DNA of 64,000 nt, taken from contig NZ_HF536772.1 in assembly GCF_000312665.1 (NCBI RefSeq), positions 1,142,382 to 1,206,381 on the forward strand, given 5' to 3'. The stretch is from Rhizobium mesoamericanum STM3625. Its GTDB lineage: Bacteria > Pseudomonadota > Alphaproteobacteria > Rhizobiales > Rhizobiaceae. Numbering within the stretch: position 1 is the stretch's first letter; every line of letters begins with the position of its first letter. Made by a program: the position numbers and the translations under genes. Under the pieces are notes generated by a model, which searched no databases, was not told where the DNA came from, and worked only from the letters and a program-made list of their open reading frames with translations. Positions 33,834 to 43,455 of the stretch are shown piece after piece.

Positions 33834-34427
33834 TTACCCGCGCCGGTAAACCCAAAGCTGCGCTGGCGGAATGTTCCGCACGATGAAGTCGAAGTGCTGG
33901 ATGTGATAGCGATCAGGTCGCGCGATGATCGGCGAGACCGGGCCATAAGAGATCTGGACGACGGGGCGGCCAGCCGGCAGACGGTCGAGCAGGCTTTCGA
34001 GAAGCGCAATGCGGGCCTGCATCGGGAAGTTCAGCAGCGGGACGGCGGACACGACGGAATCGAACTTTTGATCCTTCAGGGCGCCGAGCGTCTTGTCGAG
34101 ATTGAAGGCGTCGCCATTAATGAATTTCACGCCCGGATAGAGCCGAACCAGATGCTCGTAGAAATCCGTCGAATACTCGACGGCGACCAGATTTTCCGGC
34201 TTCACGCCTCGTCCGAGGATTGCCTTGGTGATCGCGCCGGTGCCAGGTCCGAGCTCGAGGACTGGCAATCCGGAGTGCAGATTGACGACGCTCGCCATCT
34301 TGCGCGCGGTAATGGAGGAGGTGGGAACAATCGAACCGACAGTCTTCGGCCCCTGCATCATCCCCTTGAAGAAGCGGATCTCTTCGTCAAACTTCTTGCC
34401 CAGCCGTTCCTTCAGGCGCAACGCCAT
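33834..34427 (-). CDS. pmtA: Phosphatidylethanolamine N-methyltransferase (PmtA, Sinorhizobium type)
   Basis: A 197-residue SAM-dependent methyltransferase. The motif LELGPGTGAITKAIL binds SAM, and the N-terminal KKFDEEIRFFKGMMQGPKTVGSIVPTS block matches my recollection of the S. meliloti PmtA, which methylates phosphatidylethanolamine stepwise to phosphatidylcholine, a membrane lipid needed for symbiosis. The neighbours (pyrF, dnaN, rsmI) match that locus too. Distinguishing it from other members of the family by sequence alone is limited, but the combination of length, N-terminus and context makes this assignment good. Confidence 0.88.
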   Translation of the reverse strand: MALRLKERLGKKFDEEIRFFKGMMQGPKTVGSIVPTSSITARKMASVVNLHSGLPVLELGPGTGAITKAILGRGVKPENLVAVEYSTDFYEHLVRLYPGVKFINGDAFNLDKTLGALKDQKFDSVVSAVPLLNFPMQARIALLESLLDRLPAGRPVVQISYGPVSPIIARPDRYHIQHFDFIVRNIPPAQLWVYRRG

Positions 34428-34549
34428 TCCACCATCCTCCTAGAAATGCAGCATCAAAGCAGCCCGGTCTTTAATTGCAGTTAGTCGAGCCGAAAAACAA
34501 GGCCAGACGTCGCAATTGGCAACGTTTGTGCGACAAATGCGACGCGCGA

Positions 34550-35668
34550 TTAGACGCGCATCGGCATTAGCACGTAAAGCGCGTCGTCGCCGGTCGTGTC
34601 GCGTATGAGCGTCGGCGAGCCGGCATCGGCAAGCAAGAAGATCGCCTCGTCGCCGGAAAGCTGTGCCGTAATGTCGAGCAGATATTTCGCATTGAAGCCG
34701 ATTTCCATCGAGTCGGTATCATAGCCAACCGCAACTTCCTCGGTCGCGCTACCCGAATCCGGATTGTTGACTGTAAGCAGAAGCTGGCCATCGGAGATGG
34801 CGAGCTTGACTGCCCGACCGCGCTCGGAAGAGATCGTCGAGACGCGATCGACAGCTTGCGCAAACGTCGTGCAATCGACACGCATTTCCTTGTCGTTGTT
34901 GGCCGGAATAACGCGCTGGTAATCTGGGAAGGTGCCGTCGATTAGCTTCGAGGTCATGACAATCGAGCCGATGCTGAGACGGATCTTGGCGTCGGAAACT
35001 TCGACGGTTACGATCGCATCCGGCACATCGACAAGCTTCTGCAGTTCGCCAACGGTCTTGCGAGGTATGATGATGCCGGGCATGCCTTCTGAGCCGGACG
35101 GCGCATTCACGTCGGCGCGGGCGAGACGGTGGCCGTCAGTTGCGACGGCGCGGAGCTTCAGGTCGCCCTTGCTCTCGATGGTGTGGAAGAAAATACCGTT
35201 GAGGTAGTAACGGGTTTCCTCGGTCGAGATCGCGAACTGCGTGCGATCGATCAGCATCTTGAGGTCGGTCGCTTTCAGCTTGAAGGTATGGCTGAATGTG
35301 CCGGCGGTGAGATCCGGGAAGTCGGATTCCGGCAGGCACTGCAGCGAGAACTTCGAGCGGCCGGACTGAACCGTCATGGAGCCGCCATCGGTGCTGGTCG
35401 CAAGCAGGACTTCGGAGCCATCCGGTAGCTTGCGCACGATGTCGTAAAGAAGATGGGCGGGAACGGTCGTTGCACCGGCCTGTTCGACATTGGCTGGTGT
35501 CGCTTCGGTCACTTCGAGATCGAGATCGGTCGCCTTCATGTCCAGGTTCTGGCCCTCGGCGCGCAGCAGGATGTTAGACAGGATCGGGATCGTATTCCGG
35601 CGTTCGACCACGCGATGCACGTGGTTCAGCGACTTCAAAAGGTTGGACCGCTCAATTGTAATACGCAT
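34550..35668 (-). CDS. dnaN: DNA polymerase III beta subunit (sliding clamp)
   Basis: A 372-residue clamp protein with the full three-domain length and the typical start MRITIERSNLLKSLNHVHRVVERRNTIPILSNI and end LYVLMPMRV. It forms the ring that holds DNA polymerase III on DNA. The gene is on the minus strand, divergent from rsmI, and about 120 bases upstream of pmtA. No defects are seen. Confidence 0.99.
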   Translation of the reverse strand: MRITIERSNLLKSLNHVHRVVERRNTIPILSNILLRAEGQNLDMKATDLDLEVTEATPANVEQAGATTVPAHLLYDIVRKLPDGSEVLLATSTDGGSMTVQSGRSKFSLQCLPESDFPDLTAGTFSHTFKLKATDLKMLIDRTQFAISTEETRYYLNGIFFHTIESKGDLKLRAVATDGHRLARADVNAPSGSEGMPGIIIPRKTVGELQKLVDVPDAIVTVEVSDAKIRLSIGSIVMTSKLIDGTFPDYQRVIPANNDKEMRVDCTTFAQAVDRVSTISSERGRAVKLAISDGQLLLTVNNPDSGSATEEVAVGYDTDSMEIGFNAKYLLDITAQLSGDEAIFLLADAGSPTLIRDTTGDDALYVLMPMRV

Positions 35669-35920
35669 GGGATGCTACCGCTTTCGACCGTTACTGCTTG
35701 AGCGCGCATGTTGCGCGCCGCAAGGAATGCTTTTGCCCAAGAGGGGCCAGAGAGTGGACAGGCAAAATGGCAGGATTTTGCGGCCGATTGCAAGAGGTAC
35801 CAGCGGAAGCGTCAATGCAATCGCCGTTTTCCCGCGCAATGCTCACAGAAATCGCAGCGGCCTTGCCGAACAGCGAGGCCTCGCCCATAAAGGCGCGAAG
35901 CCAAAGAAAGTGGAACAATC

Positions 35921-36838
35921 TTGAGCAATGACGATGTGATGGCCGAAGGTGGCAGGCAACGCAGCTTTCGCTTACACAATATGCCCATTCCGGCACGGCC
36001 GTTGGAACCGGCGCTTTACCTCGTCGCGACGCCGATCGGCAATCTCGGCGATATCACGCTGCGTGCATTGGAAACACTTGCCGGCGCCGATGTGCTGGCC
36101 TGCGAAGACACCCGCGTCACACGCGTTCTGCTTGACCGCTATGGCATTCAAAACCGGCCCTACGCTTACCACGAACACAATGCCGATGAGGCCGGACCAC
36201 GGCTCTTGCACGCGCTTGAAGCCGGCAAGTCCGTCGCCCTCGTCTCCGACGCGGGGACGCCGCTGGTCTCGGATCCCGGCTATCGTCTGGCACAAAATGC
36301 CATAAAGGCTGGCTATCGTGTCGTGCCGATCCCGGGGGCTTCGGCGCCGCTCGCTGCTTTGGTTGGCTCCGGCCTGCCCAATGACGCTTTTCTCTTTGCC
36401 GGTTTTTTGCCGACCAAGGACAAGGCCCGTCGCGACCGGCTGGCCGAATTGGATGCGGTTCCCGCAACGCTGATGTTCTTTGAATCGCCGCACCGTATAG
36501 CCGCAACGCTGGCCGCCGCCGCCGATGTGCTCGGGGGTGATCGCGCCGCGTCCGTCTGCCGTGAATTGACGAAGACCTACGAGGAGTTTCGGCGTGGCAC
36601 GCTCGCAGAGCTTGCTCGCCATTATGCCGACGTCGACAGCGTCAAAGGCGAGATCGTGCTGGTCATTGGTCCGCCTCCCGAACGCGGTGTCGAAACCGCG
36701 GATGTAGACGCGATCTTGGCCGATTTGGCAAGGACTTTGCCCACCTCGAAGGCCGCCGCCGAAGCCTCGCGGCTCACAGGCATTTCCAAGAAAGAACTCT
36801 ATCAGCGGCTCCTCGACATGAAGAGCGGCGATGGGTGA
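35921..36838 (+). CDS. rsmI: 16S rRNA (cytidine 2'-O) methyltransferase RsmI
   Basis: A 305-residue tetrapyrrole-methylase-fold enzyme that methylates the 2'-OH of C1402 in 16S rRNA. Motifs are YLVATPIGNLGDITLRALETL, EDTRVTRVLLDRYGI, VSDAGTPLVSDPGYRL, and GFLPTKDKARRDRLAEL. The start is uncertain: the frame opens at TTG 35921 and an ATG at 35939 is equally possible; neither has a strong ribosome binding site. The gene ends eight bases after the yraN start, as in many genomes where the two are linked. Confidence 0.95.
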   Translation: MSNDDVMAEGGRQRSFRLHNMPIPARPLEPALYLVATPIGNLGDITLRALETLAGADVLACEDTRVTRVLLDRYGIQNRPYAYHEHNADEAGPRLLHALEAGKSVALVSDAGTPLVSDPGYRLAQNAIKAGYRVVPIPGASAPLAALVGSGLPNDAFLFAGFLPTKDKARRDRLAELDAVPATLMFFESPHRIAATLAAAADVLGGDRAASVCRELTKTYEEFRRGTLAELARHYADVDSVKGEIVLVIGPPPERGVETADVDAILADLARTLPTSKAAAEASRLTGISKKELYQRLLDMKSGDG

Positions 36839-37197
36839 TAAGGCTGCCGCCAGCGACCGCCACAAGGCTCTACGCGGGGGGCATATCTCCGAGTACCTCG
36901 TCGCGATCTATCTCATGCCGAAGGGCGAGGCCATTGCATTGGCGCTACCGCATGAGGCCGGGCGAGATCGGCACCATTGCACGCAAGCGCAATCCGGCGA
37001 TTTTCTTGGACGTGAAAGCGCGCCGTGACCACATGTTCGCCCATCGATTCCCTGTCGCCAAGGGCGCAAAACCGGATCAAAGCTGCAAGCGATCTGTGGC
37101 TGGCACGGCAACGCGATTATGCTGTGCTTTTGCAGTACTACGACATTGTGGCATCCAGCCCGGTCGCCTGCCGCGCCACTTCCCGAACGCCGTCTGA
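36831..37197 (+). pseudogene. yraN: Multiply frameshifted yraN (UPF0102 nuclease-fold) pseudogene
   Basis: Translations of all three frames together rebuild a YraN protein. Frame 1 gives MGDKAAASDRHKALRGGHISEYLVA up to about 36945; frame 2 gives RYRMRPGEIGTIARKRNPAIF and VKARRD to about 37030; frame 3 gives IDSLSPRAQNRIKAASDLW and LARQRDYAVLLQYYDIVAS to about 37155; then frame 2 returns for GRLPRHFPNAV and stop. That needs at least three indels in about 370 bases, while rsmI beside it is intact. YraN is a small restriction-endonuclease-fold protein of unclear role, normally next to rsmI. Confidence 0.9.
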
Positions 37198-37229
37198 CGT
37201 CGCTTGCAATCGCGTGCAGAAAGCTATTG

Positions 37230-37247
37230 CTGTAACACTGCTGTCAT
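37230..37247 (+). promoter_or_regulatory. PHO box (PhoB site) upstream of ugpB
   Basis: CTGTAAC-ACTG-CTGTCAT is two 7-base repeats with a 4-base spacer, a near-perfect match to the PHO box. It lies 76 bases before the ugpB start. PhoB activation under phosphate limitation is the expected control of ugp transporters. Confidence 0.85.
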
Positions 37248-37322
37248 CAAACCATTAAGGAGGCGTCATGGAACGCCTCTATTGCACTCCTCACCCCAAC
37301 AACTGGTGGAGAGGGATTAGCC

Positions 37323-38621
37323 ATGTTCAAGAAGATTTCCATGGCCGCGATGGCGGTCAGCTTTTCGGCCTCGTCGTCCTTTGCTGCGACCAACATCACC
37401 TGGTGGCACGGCATGGGCGGCCGCAACGGCGAAGTCATCAACGAGGTTGCACAGAAGTTCAACGCCGCGCAGCCGTCCTGCGCCCTGACCCCGGTCAGCA
37501 AGGGCACGTACGAGGAAGCGCTTGCGGCGGGTATCGCTGCCTTCCGCTCTGGCGAGCAGCCGAACATCCTGCAGGTCTTTGACGCGGGTGCTGCAACCAT
37601 CATCAACGCCAAGGGCGCTGTCGTTCCTGCCGAAGACCTGATCAAGGACGCCGGCTACAAGTTCGATCGCAATGCCTTCATTCCGGGTGTTCGCTATTTC
37701 TACGCTGCCGCTGACGGCAAGTTCGTCGGCATGCCGTTCAACTCTTCCGCTCCGATCATGTACATCAATTCGGAAGCGCTGAAGAAGGCCGGCGTTGAAG
37801 CCCCGAAAACATGGGAAGAGTTCGAGGCTATTGCGCCGAAGCTCAAGGACGCCGGCTACATCCCGCTCGTCCAGTCTCAGCTGACCTGGGAATTCACCGA
37901 GAACTTCTTCTCGCGCAACAATATCCAGTTCGCCACCAACAACAACGGCTACGACAGCGTCGTCGACACCAAGCTGAAGGTCACCGACCCGAACCTCATC
38001 ATGATGTTCGAGAAGCTGAAGGCCTGGTCCGATGAAGGCTACTTCAAGTACTACGGCGCCGGCTGGAATGACAACCAGAAACCCTTCGAAGAAGGCAAGG
38101 TCGCTCTTTGGGTGGGTTCCTCGGGATCCTTTGGCGGCCTGAAGAAGACGGCTACGATGCCCTTCTCGGCAACTTTCCTGCCATACTGGGGTTCGATCAA
38201 GGGAGCCGGCGCCCACAGCTTTATCGGCGGCGCGGCACTCTTTGCGATGTCCGGAAAGTCAGCTGAAGAGAACAAGTGCGTTGCTGACTTCTTCCAGTTC
38301 CTGACCTCGCCTGAGATCCAGAAGTTCTACCACCAGGCAACGGGCTACGTCGCCATCACCGAGGCAGCCTACGAGCTCGCCAAGAAGGAAGGCTACTACG
38401 ACAAGGAGCCGGTCGCTGAAGTGGGTATCAAGCAGCTGAAGCTCAAGGACGGCGAATGGTCGAAGGGCTACCGCCTCGGTTTCTACCCGCAGATCCGAGA
38501 AATCATGGAACGCGAATACGGCCGCATCTTCTCGGGTGAAACCTCCGTGAAGGACGCTTTCGACACGATCGAGAGGCAAGGCAACCAGCTGCTCGAGCGT
38601 TTCGCCAAGACGGCCGGCTGA
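37323..38621 (+). CDS. ugpB: sn-glycerol-3-phosphate ABC transporter, binding protein
   Basis: A 432-residue periplasmic protein of the UgpB type, with signal peptide MFKKISMAAMAVSFSASSSFA cleaved before ATNITWWHGMGG. The TNITWWHGMGGRNGEVINE start of the mature protein and QPNILQVFDAGAATI are characteristic of UgpB. It captures glycerol 3-phosphate (and glycerophosphodiesters) as a phosphate source. GGAGAGGG precedes the start. It is the first gene of ugpBAEC, controlled by the PHO box at 37230, and is followed by a strong hairpin before ugpA. Confidence 0.95.
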   Translation: MFKKISMAAMAVSFSASSSFAATNITWWHGMGGRNGEVINEVAQKFNAAQPSCALTPVSKGTYEEALAAGIAAFRSGEQPNILQVFDAGAATIINAKGAVVPAEDLIKDAGYKFDRNAFIPGVRYFYAAADGKFVGMPFNSSAPIMYINSEALKKAGVEAPKTWEEFEAIAPKLKDAGYIPLVQSQLTWEFTENFFSRNNIQFATNNNGYDSVVDTKLKVTDPNLIMMFEKLKAWSDEGYFKYYGAGWNDNQKPFEEGKVALWVGSSGSFGGLKKTATMPFSATFLPYWGSIKGAGAHSFIGGAALFAMSGKSAEENKCVADFFQFLTSPEIQKFYHQATGYVAITEAAYELAKKEGYYDKEPVAEVGIKQLKLKDGEWSKGYRLGFYPQIREIMEREYGRIFSGETSVKDAFDTIERQGNQLLERFAKTAG

Positions 38622-38641
38622 TACTGCCATTGCTGAAACAA

Positions 38642-38674
38642 CGGTTCCGGAGGCGCCCGCCGTCTCCGGAACCG
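38642..38674 (+). other. Strong intercistronic hairpin between ugpB and ugpA
   Basis: CGGTTCCGGAG and CTCCGGAACCG form an 11-base perfect stem with an 11-base loop, followed by only CTTTGT rather than a long T run. Such hairpins after binding-protein genes stabilise the upstream mRNA and partly terminate, giving more binding protein than permease. Confidence 0.75.
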
Positions 38675-38694
38675 CTTTGTAAAAGGGTCCCACC

Positions 38695-39576
38695 ATGAAG
38701 CGCATGCAGTTTTCGTCGCCAACGTTGCCTTATCTCTTCCTGCTGCCGCAGATGGCGGTCATTTTCATTTTCTTCTATTGGCCGTCCGTTCAGGCGGTGA
38801 AATCCTCGTTCTTCCTGGAGGATCCCTTCGGCTTCAGCTCCAGCTTCGTCGGCCTCGACAATTACAGGGCTATCCTCGAAAGCGCCGAGTACCGCTCGAT
38901 CGCCGGCTTCACCGCCATTTTCACGGCGCTTGTTACCTTCTTCTCGCTGTCGCTCGGCCTGCTTTTTGCAGTCAAGGCGGATGCCGTGATCCGAGGCGGC
39001 TCGACCTACAAGACGCTGCTGATCTCGGTTTACGCAATCGCCCCGCCGGTCGCCGGCCTGATCGGCATGATGTTCTTCGACCAGCACATCGGCCCCTTCG
39101 TGCGTTTCGCCGCTTTGTTCGGCTGGGACATGAAAATCGGCCTAAATTATTTCGATACGGCCTTTGCGATGGTGGTTGTCTCTGTCTGGAAGCAGATTCC
39201 GTATAATTTCATCTTCTTTCTCTCGGGCCTTCAGGGGATTCCCGTTTCCGTCCGCGAGGCAGCGGCACTCGACTGTCGTTCGGGTTTCCGTCGGTTTTGG
39301 ACCGTCATTCTGCCCCTTTTGGCGCCGACCGCCTTCTTCCTTCTTGTCATCAACATCACCTATTCGCTCTTCGATACCTTCGGCATCGTCGACGTGATGG
39401 TGAAGGACAAGGCCGCCAACAACCCAATCACGCTCGTTTACAAGGTCTACATGGATGGGTTCCGTGGCAACGACCTTGGCGGCTCCTCGGCCCAGTCGGT
39501 GATCCTGATGATCGTCGTTTTCGTGCTCACCGTTTTCCAATTCCGCTTCCTCGAGCGGCGCGTTCACTACAATTGA
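38695..39576 (+). CDS. ugpA: sn-glycerol-3-phosphate ABC transporter permease UgpA
   Basis: A 293-residue MalF-type permease with six predicted membrane segments, the first LPYLFLLPQMAVIFIFFYWP near residue 15. The coupling loop VREAAALDCRSGFRRFWTVILPLL is intact at about residues 185-208. It pairs with UgpE to form the membrane channel of the glycerol 3-phosphate importer. It starts at ATG 38695 after the ugpB hairpin and ends 10 bases before ugpE. Confidence 0.95.
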   Translation: MKRMQFSSPTLPYLFLLPQMAVIFIFFYWPSVQAVKSSFFLEDPFGFSSSFVGLDNYRAILESAEYRSIAGFTAIFTALVTFFSLSLGLLFAVKADAVIRGGSTYKTLLISVYAIAPPVAGLIGMMFFDQHIGPFVRFAALFGWDMKIGLNYFDTAFAMVVVSVWKQIPYNFIFFLSGLQGIPVSVREAAALDCRSGFRRFWTVILPLLAPTAFFLLVINITYSLFDTFGIVDVMVKDKAANNPITLVYKVYMDGFRGNDLGGSSAQSVILMIVVFVLTVFQFRFLERRVHYN

Positions 39577-39586
39577 GGAGCGCGGA

Positions 39587-40429
39587 ATGTACCATCTCAA
39601 GATAAGTGACCATATCATTCTGCTGCTTGGCGTCTTCGTCATGATGGCGCCCGTTGTCGTCGCCTTCTTCACCTCGACGCACGACGCCGCCGAAATCCAT
39701 CGCCAAGGTCTGACGCTGACCTGGGGCAATCATTTCGCGGAGACCTACAATAACGTGCTGCACCGCGAAGGCGGCTTTACCGGACAGGTGACTGGCACGC
39801 GGATGCTGATGAACTCGCTGATTCTTGGCATCGGCTTTGCTATAGGCAAGATCATCCTGTCGATGCTCGCGGCCTATGCGATCGTCTACTTCCGGTTTCG
39901 GCTCGCTACCGTTTTCTTCTGGATGATCTTCACGACGCTGCTGCTGCCGCTCGAGGTCCGCATACTTCCCTCTTACGAAGTCATGCACCAGCTGCACCTC
40001 ATCAACACGTATACGGGCCTGATCGTGCCGCTGCTGGCGTCGGCAACGGGCACCTTTTACTTCCGGCAATTCTTCAAATCGATCCCGGACGAGCTCTTGG
40101 AAGCGGCGCGAATCGATGGTGCCGGTCCGATCAAGTTCTTCTTCGACGTGATCGTGCCGCTCTCCAAGACGATGGTCGCAGCCATCTTCATCATCATGTT
40201 CGTCTACGGCTGGAACCAGTATCTCTGGCCGATGCTGATGACCAACGACGAGAGCTTCTACACGCTGGTGCGCGGCATCAAGCAGATCCTCCTGGTCTGG
40301 GTCGGTGCGCAGATTCCCGATTACAACGAAGCCTTCGCCATCGCCATTCTGGCGATGCTGCCACCTGTGATCATCGTCGTGGTGTTCCAGCGTTGGTTCA
40401 TCAAGGGCCTCACCGAAAGCGACAAGTAA
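39587..40429 (+). CDS. ugpE: sn-glycerol-3-phosphate ABC transporter permease UgpE
   Basis: A 280-residue MalG-type permease of normal length, with six membrane segments and the coupling loop [23 protein letters not shown] at about residues 165-187. ATG 39587 has GAGGAGCGCGGA in front. Compare the 350-residue MalG-like permease at 3368-4420, which carries an insertion this one lacks. It lies between ugpA and ugpC, both spaced by about ten bases. Confidence 0.95.
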   Translation: MYHLKISDHIILLLGVFVMMAPVVVAFFTSTHDAAEIHRQGLTLTWGNHFAETYNNVLHREGGFTGQVTGTRMLMNSLILGIGFAIGKIILSMLAAYAIVYFRFRLATVFFWMIFTTLLLPLEVRILPSYEVMHQLHLINTYTGLIVPLLASATGTFYFRQFFKSIPDELLEAARIDGAGPIKFFFDVIVPLSKTMVAAIFIIMFVYGWNQYLWPMLMTNDESFYTLVRGIKQILLVWVGAQIPDYNEAFAIAILAMLPPVIIVVVFQRWFIKGLTESDK

Positions 40430-40440
40430 AGGAAACGCCG

Positions 40441-41538
40441 ATGGCCGCCATCGAAATCAATCAGGTCTCCAAGATTTATACCGGGGACGTCCATGCGGTG
40501 AAGTCCGTGAACATCGACATTCAGGATGGCGAATTCATCGTCCTTGTCGGCCCGTCCGGCTGCGGGAAGTCGACGCTTCTGCGCATGGTCGCCGGGCTGG
40601 AGGAAATTTCCAAGGGCGAGGTCAAGATCGGCAAGCGCGTCGTCAACAGGGTCGACCCTGCCGAACGCGACATCGCCATGGTCTTCCAGAACTATGCGCT
40701 CTACCCGCATATGACGGTCAACGAGAACCTTGCCTACGGTCTGCGTAACCGCAAAACGCCGAAAGCGGAGATCGACGCCCGCGTCGCCGAAGCCGCCCGC
40801 ATGCTGCAGCTCGAAGCCTATCTCGAGCGCAAGCCGCGTGCCCTTTCGGGCGGTCAGCGGCAGCGCGTCGCTATGGGGCGCGCGATCGTGCGCAAGCCAG
40901 CCGCCTTTTTGTTCGACGAACCGCTCTCCAACCTCGACGCCAAACTGCGTGTTTCGATGCGCGGTGAGATCAAGCGGCTGCAACACCGTCTCGGCACGAC
41001 CTCAATTTACGTCACCCACGACCAGCTGGAAGCAATGACCTTGGCCGACCGGCTGGTGGTTTTGAACAGAGGCGAAATCGAGCAGATCGGTGCCCCGCTC
41101 GACGTCTATCACACCCCGGCCTCCACCTTTGTCGCGAGCTTCATTGGCTCCCCGGCCATGAACCTGCTCAAGGGCGAGCTGCATGGCGATAGGCTCGCCT
41201 TGGGGCCAAACGTGATCGACCTTGCGGGTCATGCGCCCGCATCCGGGCCCGTGATCGTCGGCATTCGTGCCGAGGACCTGCGCCTTGCCGGTCCTGGCGA
41301 ACATGCCATGACGGTCGCGATCGACTATGTGGAGGAACTCGGCTCCCAGCGTCTCGTGCATGCAAATCTTGGTGATCAGCAACTGACGGCAGTTCTGTCT
41401 CCCGAAATAGAGTTGAAGTCCGAACTGCGGCTGATCGTGACTGCCGGGAGACTGCATTTCTTCAACCATGAGACCGGGAAGCGCATTGGCGAAACGTCGT
41501 CTTCGCGGGCCGTCGTGATGAAAGCGGAAATCGCCTGA
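40441..41538 (+). CDS. ugpC: sn-glycerol-3-phosphate ABC transporter ATP-binding protein UgpC
   Basis: A 365-residue ATPase: Walker [10 protein letters not shown], signature [16 protein letters not shown], Walker [18 protein letters not shown]-loop THDQLEAM, and a C-terminal regulatory domain. The start at ATG 40441 is set by the conserved [13 protein letters not shown]; the longer frame from 40393 overlaps ugpE. It powers UgpAE. The ATPase of the pectin operon at 2273 is related but clearly distinct. Confidence 0.95.
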   Translation: MAAIEINQVSKIYTGDVHAVKSVNIDIQDGEFIVLVGPSGCGKSTLLRMVAGLEEISKGEVKIGKRVVNRVDPAERDIAMVFQNYALYPHMTVNENLAYGLRNRKTPKAEIDARVAEAARMLQLEAYLERKPRALSGGQRQRVAMGRAIVRKPAAFLFDEPLSNLDAKLRVSMRGEIKRLQHRLGTTSIYVTHDQLEAMTLADRLVVLNRGEIEQIGAPLDVYHTPASTFVASFIGSPAMNLLKGELHGDRLALGPNVIDLAGHAPASGPVIVGIRAEDLRLAGPGEHAMTVAIDYVEELGSQRLVHANLGDQQLTAVLSPEIELKSELRLIVTAGRLHFFNHETGKRIGETSSSRAVVMKAEIA

Positions 41539-41641
41539 CGTCTTCTGGTGATTGATCATTCAAATTGTACGGACCGCCTGTACGGTGCCTTTACGACTCT
41601 CTGCTATCCCGACGCGGATTTGATAGCAGCGGGGGTTGCTC

Positions 41642-42151
41642 ATGGGTATTCATATGATGCTGGCAAGCGTGATCGCGATGGCCACGCGGGTGGTGCCTTT
41701 CTCGAGTCTGCCGCTGTCAGAAACAAAGCCATTCGTAGCGAAGTCCGGGGACAACTTCGTCATGCACACGACACCGATCAATCCGGACTGGATTATCAGC
41801 GGCGATCCGCAGGCGCGCACGGGTGAACATTCCCGCAGCAACGACGATGCAGCCTATACGGCGATCTGGGACTGCACCGCCGGTGAGTTCCGTTGGTACT
41901 TCTATTGGGATGAAACGGTGATGATCATCGAAGGCGGCGTCCATATCGTTGCCGAGGACGGCACGGAGCGCACGCTGAAGGCGGGCGACGTCGCCTTCTT
42001 CGCGGCGGGCACCTGGGCAAGCTGGCGCGTCGACAATTATGTCCGCAAGGTCGCGTTCCTGAGAAAGCCGTTTCCGAAGCCGGTTGCCCTTGCCTATCGG
42101 CTCCGCAGCCTATTGCGCGGCGAGGCGCCGAAGAGCGGCATCGCGGCCTGA
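41642..42151 (+). CDS. Cupin domain protein (DUF861-type)
   Basis: A 169-residue single-cupin protein. The barrel shows YTAIWDCTAGEFRWYFYWDETVMIIEGGVHIV and LKAGDVAFFAAGTWASWRV, as in the DUF861/EutQ-like cupins that bind small ligands or sugars. The ATG at 41642 follows GGGGGTTGCTC. It lies between ugpC and gshB on the same strand, 103 bases after ugpC. A short C-terminal helix (FPKPVALAYRLRSLLRG) follows the barrel. The function is unknown. Confidence 0.85.
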   Translation: MGIHMMLASVIAMATRVVPFSSLPLSETKPFVAKSGDNFVMHTTPINPDWIISGDPQARTGEHSRSNDDAAYTAIWDCTAGEFRWYFYWDETVMIIEGGVHIVAEDGTERTLKAGDVAFFAAGTWASWRVDNYVRKVAFLRKPFPKPVALAYRLRSLLRGEAPKSGIAA

Positions 42152-42246
42152 GGAATTTACGGTTCGCCGCGTTGGGTGCCATTGATTGGCGTTGCTTTCG
42201 GGGCATCTGCAGCCTACATCTGTCCCGCATCAGCTAAGGGACGGAA

Positions 42247-43191
42247 ATGGCCAAGATCAAGAATGTAGCGGTCCAAATGGACCACGTTGCCGGCATCAAT
42301 ATTGCGGGCGATTCCACCTTTGCGATGAGCCTGGAAGCACAGGCCCGTGGCTACAGGCTCTTCCATTACACCCCGGACCGCCTGAGCTTCAGAGATGGCA
42401 ATCTATACGCTACCGTGGAGCCCATGGTGCTGCGCGACATCAAAGGCGATCACTTCGAACTTGGAGCCCCCGAACGCGTCGATCTCTCCACGATGGATGT
42501 TATCCTGCTGCGCCAGGACCCGCCGTTCGACATGGCCTATATCACCTCGACGCACCTGCTGGAGCGGATTCACCCGAAGACGCTCGTTGTCAATGACCCA
42601 GCCTGGGTTCGGAATTCTCCCGAAAAGATTTTCGTCACCGAATTCGCCGATCTGATGCCAAAGACGCTGATCACCAAGGATGCGGCCGAGATTCGCCGTT
42701 TCCGCGACGAGATGGGCGACATCATCTTGAAACCGCTCTATGGCAACGGTGGCGCCGGCGTCTTCCACTCCACCAGGGACGACCGCAACCTTTCGTCGCT
42801 GCTCGAAATCTTCGGTCAGCTCTTCCGCGAACCCTTCATCGCACAGCAATATCTGCCCGATGTGCGCAAGGGCGACAAACGCATCCTGCTCGTCGACGGC
42901 GAGCCGGTCGGTGCCATCAACCGCGTCCCCGCTGAGCATGACAGCCGTTCCAACATGCATGTCGGCGGGCGCGCCGAGGCGACTGAACTGACGGCACGCG
43001 AGATCGAAATCTGCAAGCGCATTGGCCCTGCGCTGAAGGAACGCGGCTTTCTCTTTGTCGGCATCGATGTCATCGGCGACTACATGACGGAGATCAACGT
43101 CACGTCGCCGACGGGCATTCGCGAGGTGCGCAAGTTTGGTGGCGCGGATATCGCAGCCCTGCTGTGGGACGCGATCGAGCGGAAGCGCTAA
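42247..43191 (+). CDS. gshB: Glutathione synthetase
   Basis: A 314-residue ATP-grasp enzyme that joins gamma-glutamylcysteine and glycine to make glutathione. It shows the typical [26 protein letters not shown] start, [15 protein letters not shown] in the nucleotide-binding loop and [12 protein letters not shown] near the end. The start at 42247 is ATG. It lies downstream of the cupin gene, with a decayed comM remnant following it, matching the position of comM after gshB that I recall from Sinorhizobium. Confidence 0.98.
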   Translation: MAKIKNVAVQMDHVAGINIAGDSTFAMSLEAQARGYRLFHYTPDRLSFRDGNLYATVEPMVLRDIKGDHFELGAPERVDLSTMDVILLRQDPPFDMAYITSTHLLERIHPKTLVVNDPAWVRNSPEKIFVTEFADLMPKTLITKDAAEIRRFRDEMGDIILKPLYGNGGAGVFHSTRDDRNLSSLLEIFGQLFREPFIAQQYLPDVRKGDKRILLVDGEPVGAINRVPAEHDSRSNMHVGGRAEATELTAREIEICKRIGPALKERGFLFVGIDVIGDYMTEINVTSPTGIREVRKFGGADIAALLWDAIERKR

Positions 43192-43244
43192 GCGTCTCCT
43201 CGTAACGGGTGCCGAACAGCGTGGATATCACCCGTGTTCGACCG

Positions 43245-43450
43245 TTATGATCGAGAAATACGCCGCGACGAATTCGACCGGCCTGTGATTGCGTCCGCGA
43301 CGCAGCCGAGAAAATGAAGTTCGCGAGGCTATCGTCGCCTGCTGAATGTGACCCGCACCTTGGCTGATCTCGACCAACGAAACGGCGGGCCGCATTCACC
43401 TTCGAGGCGATTTCCTATCGTATCGCGAACAGACGACAGGAGCCTGAAAC
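43245..43450 (+). pseudogene. Decayed C-terminal remnant of comM (Mg-chelatase-like AAA protein)
   Basis: Three short blocks in different frames line up with the end of ComM: DAAEKMKF at 43299-43322, RGYRRLLNVTRTLADLD at 43324-43374, and RIHL then EAISYRIA at 43391-43427. Between the first and second blocks, and inside the third (after RIHL), small deletions change frame. The order and spacing match the ComM C-terminus (EKMRFSARGY..., RTLADL..., HLAEAISYR). An in-frame stop sits in the stretch before the first block. The N-terminal 80 percent of the gene is gone. ComM is a branch-migration helicase of natural transformation. Confidence 0.82.
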
Positions 43451-43455
43451 GCAAT

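Noticed and set aside
36831..37028. 65-codon open frame as a separate small gene after rsmI
   Set aside because: Its sequence is the N-terminus of YraN and the rest continues in other frames; it is part of the pseudogene.
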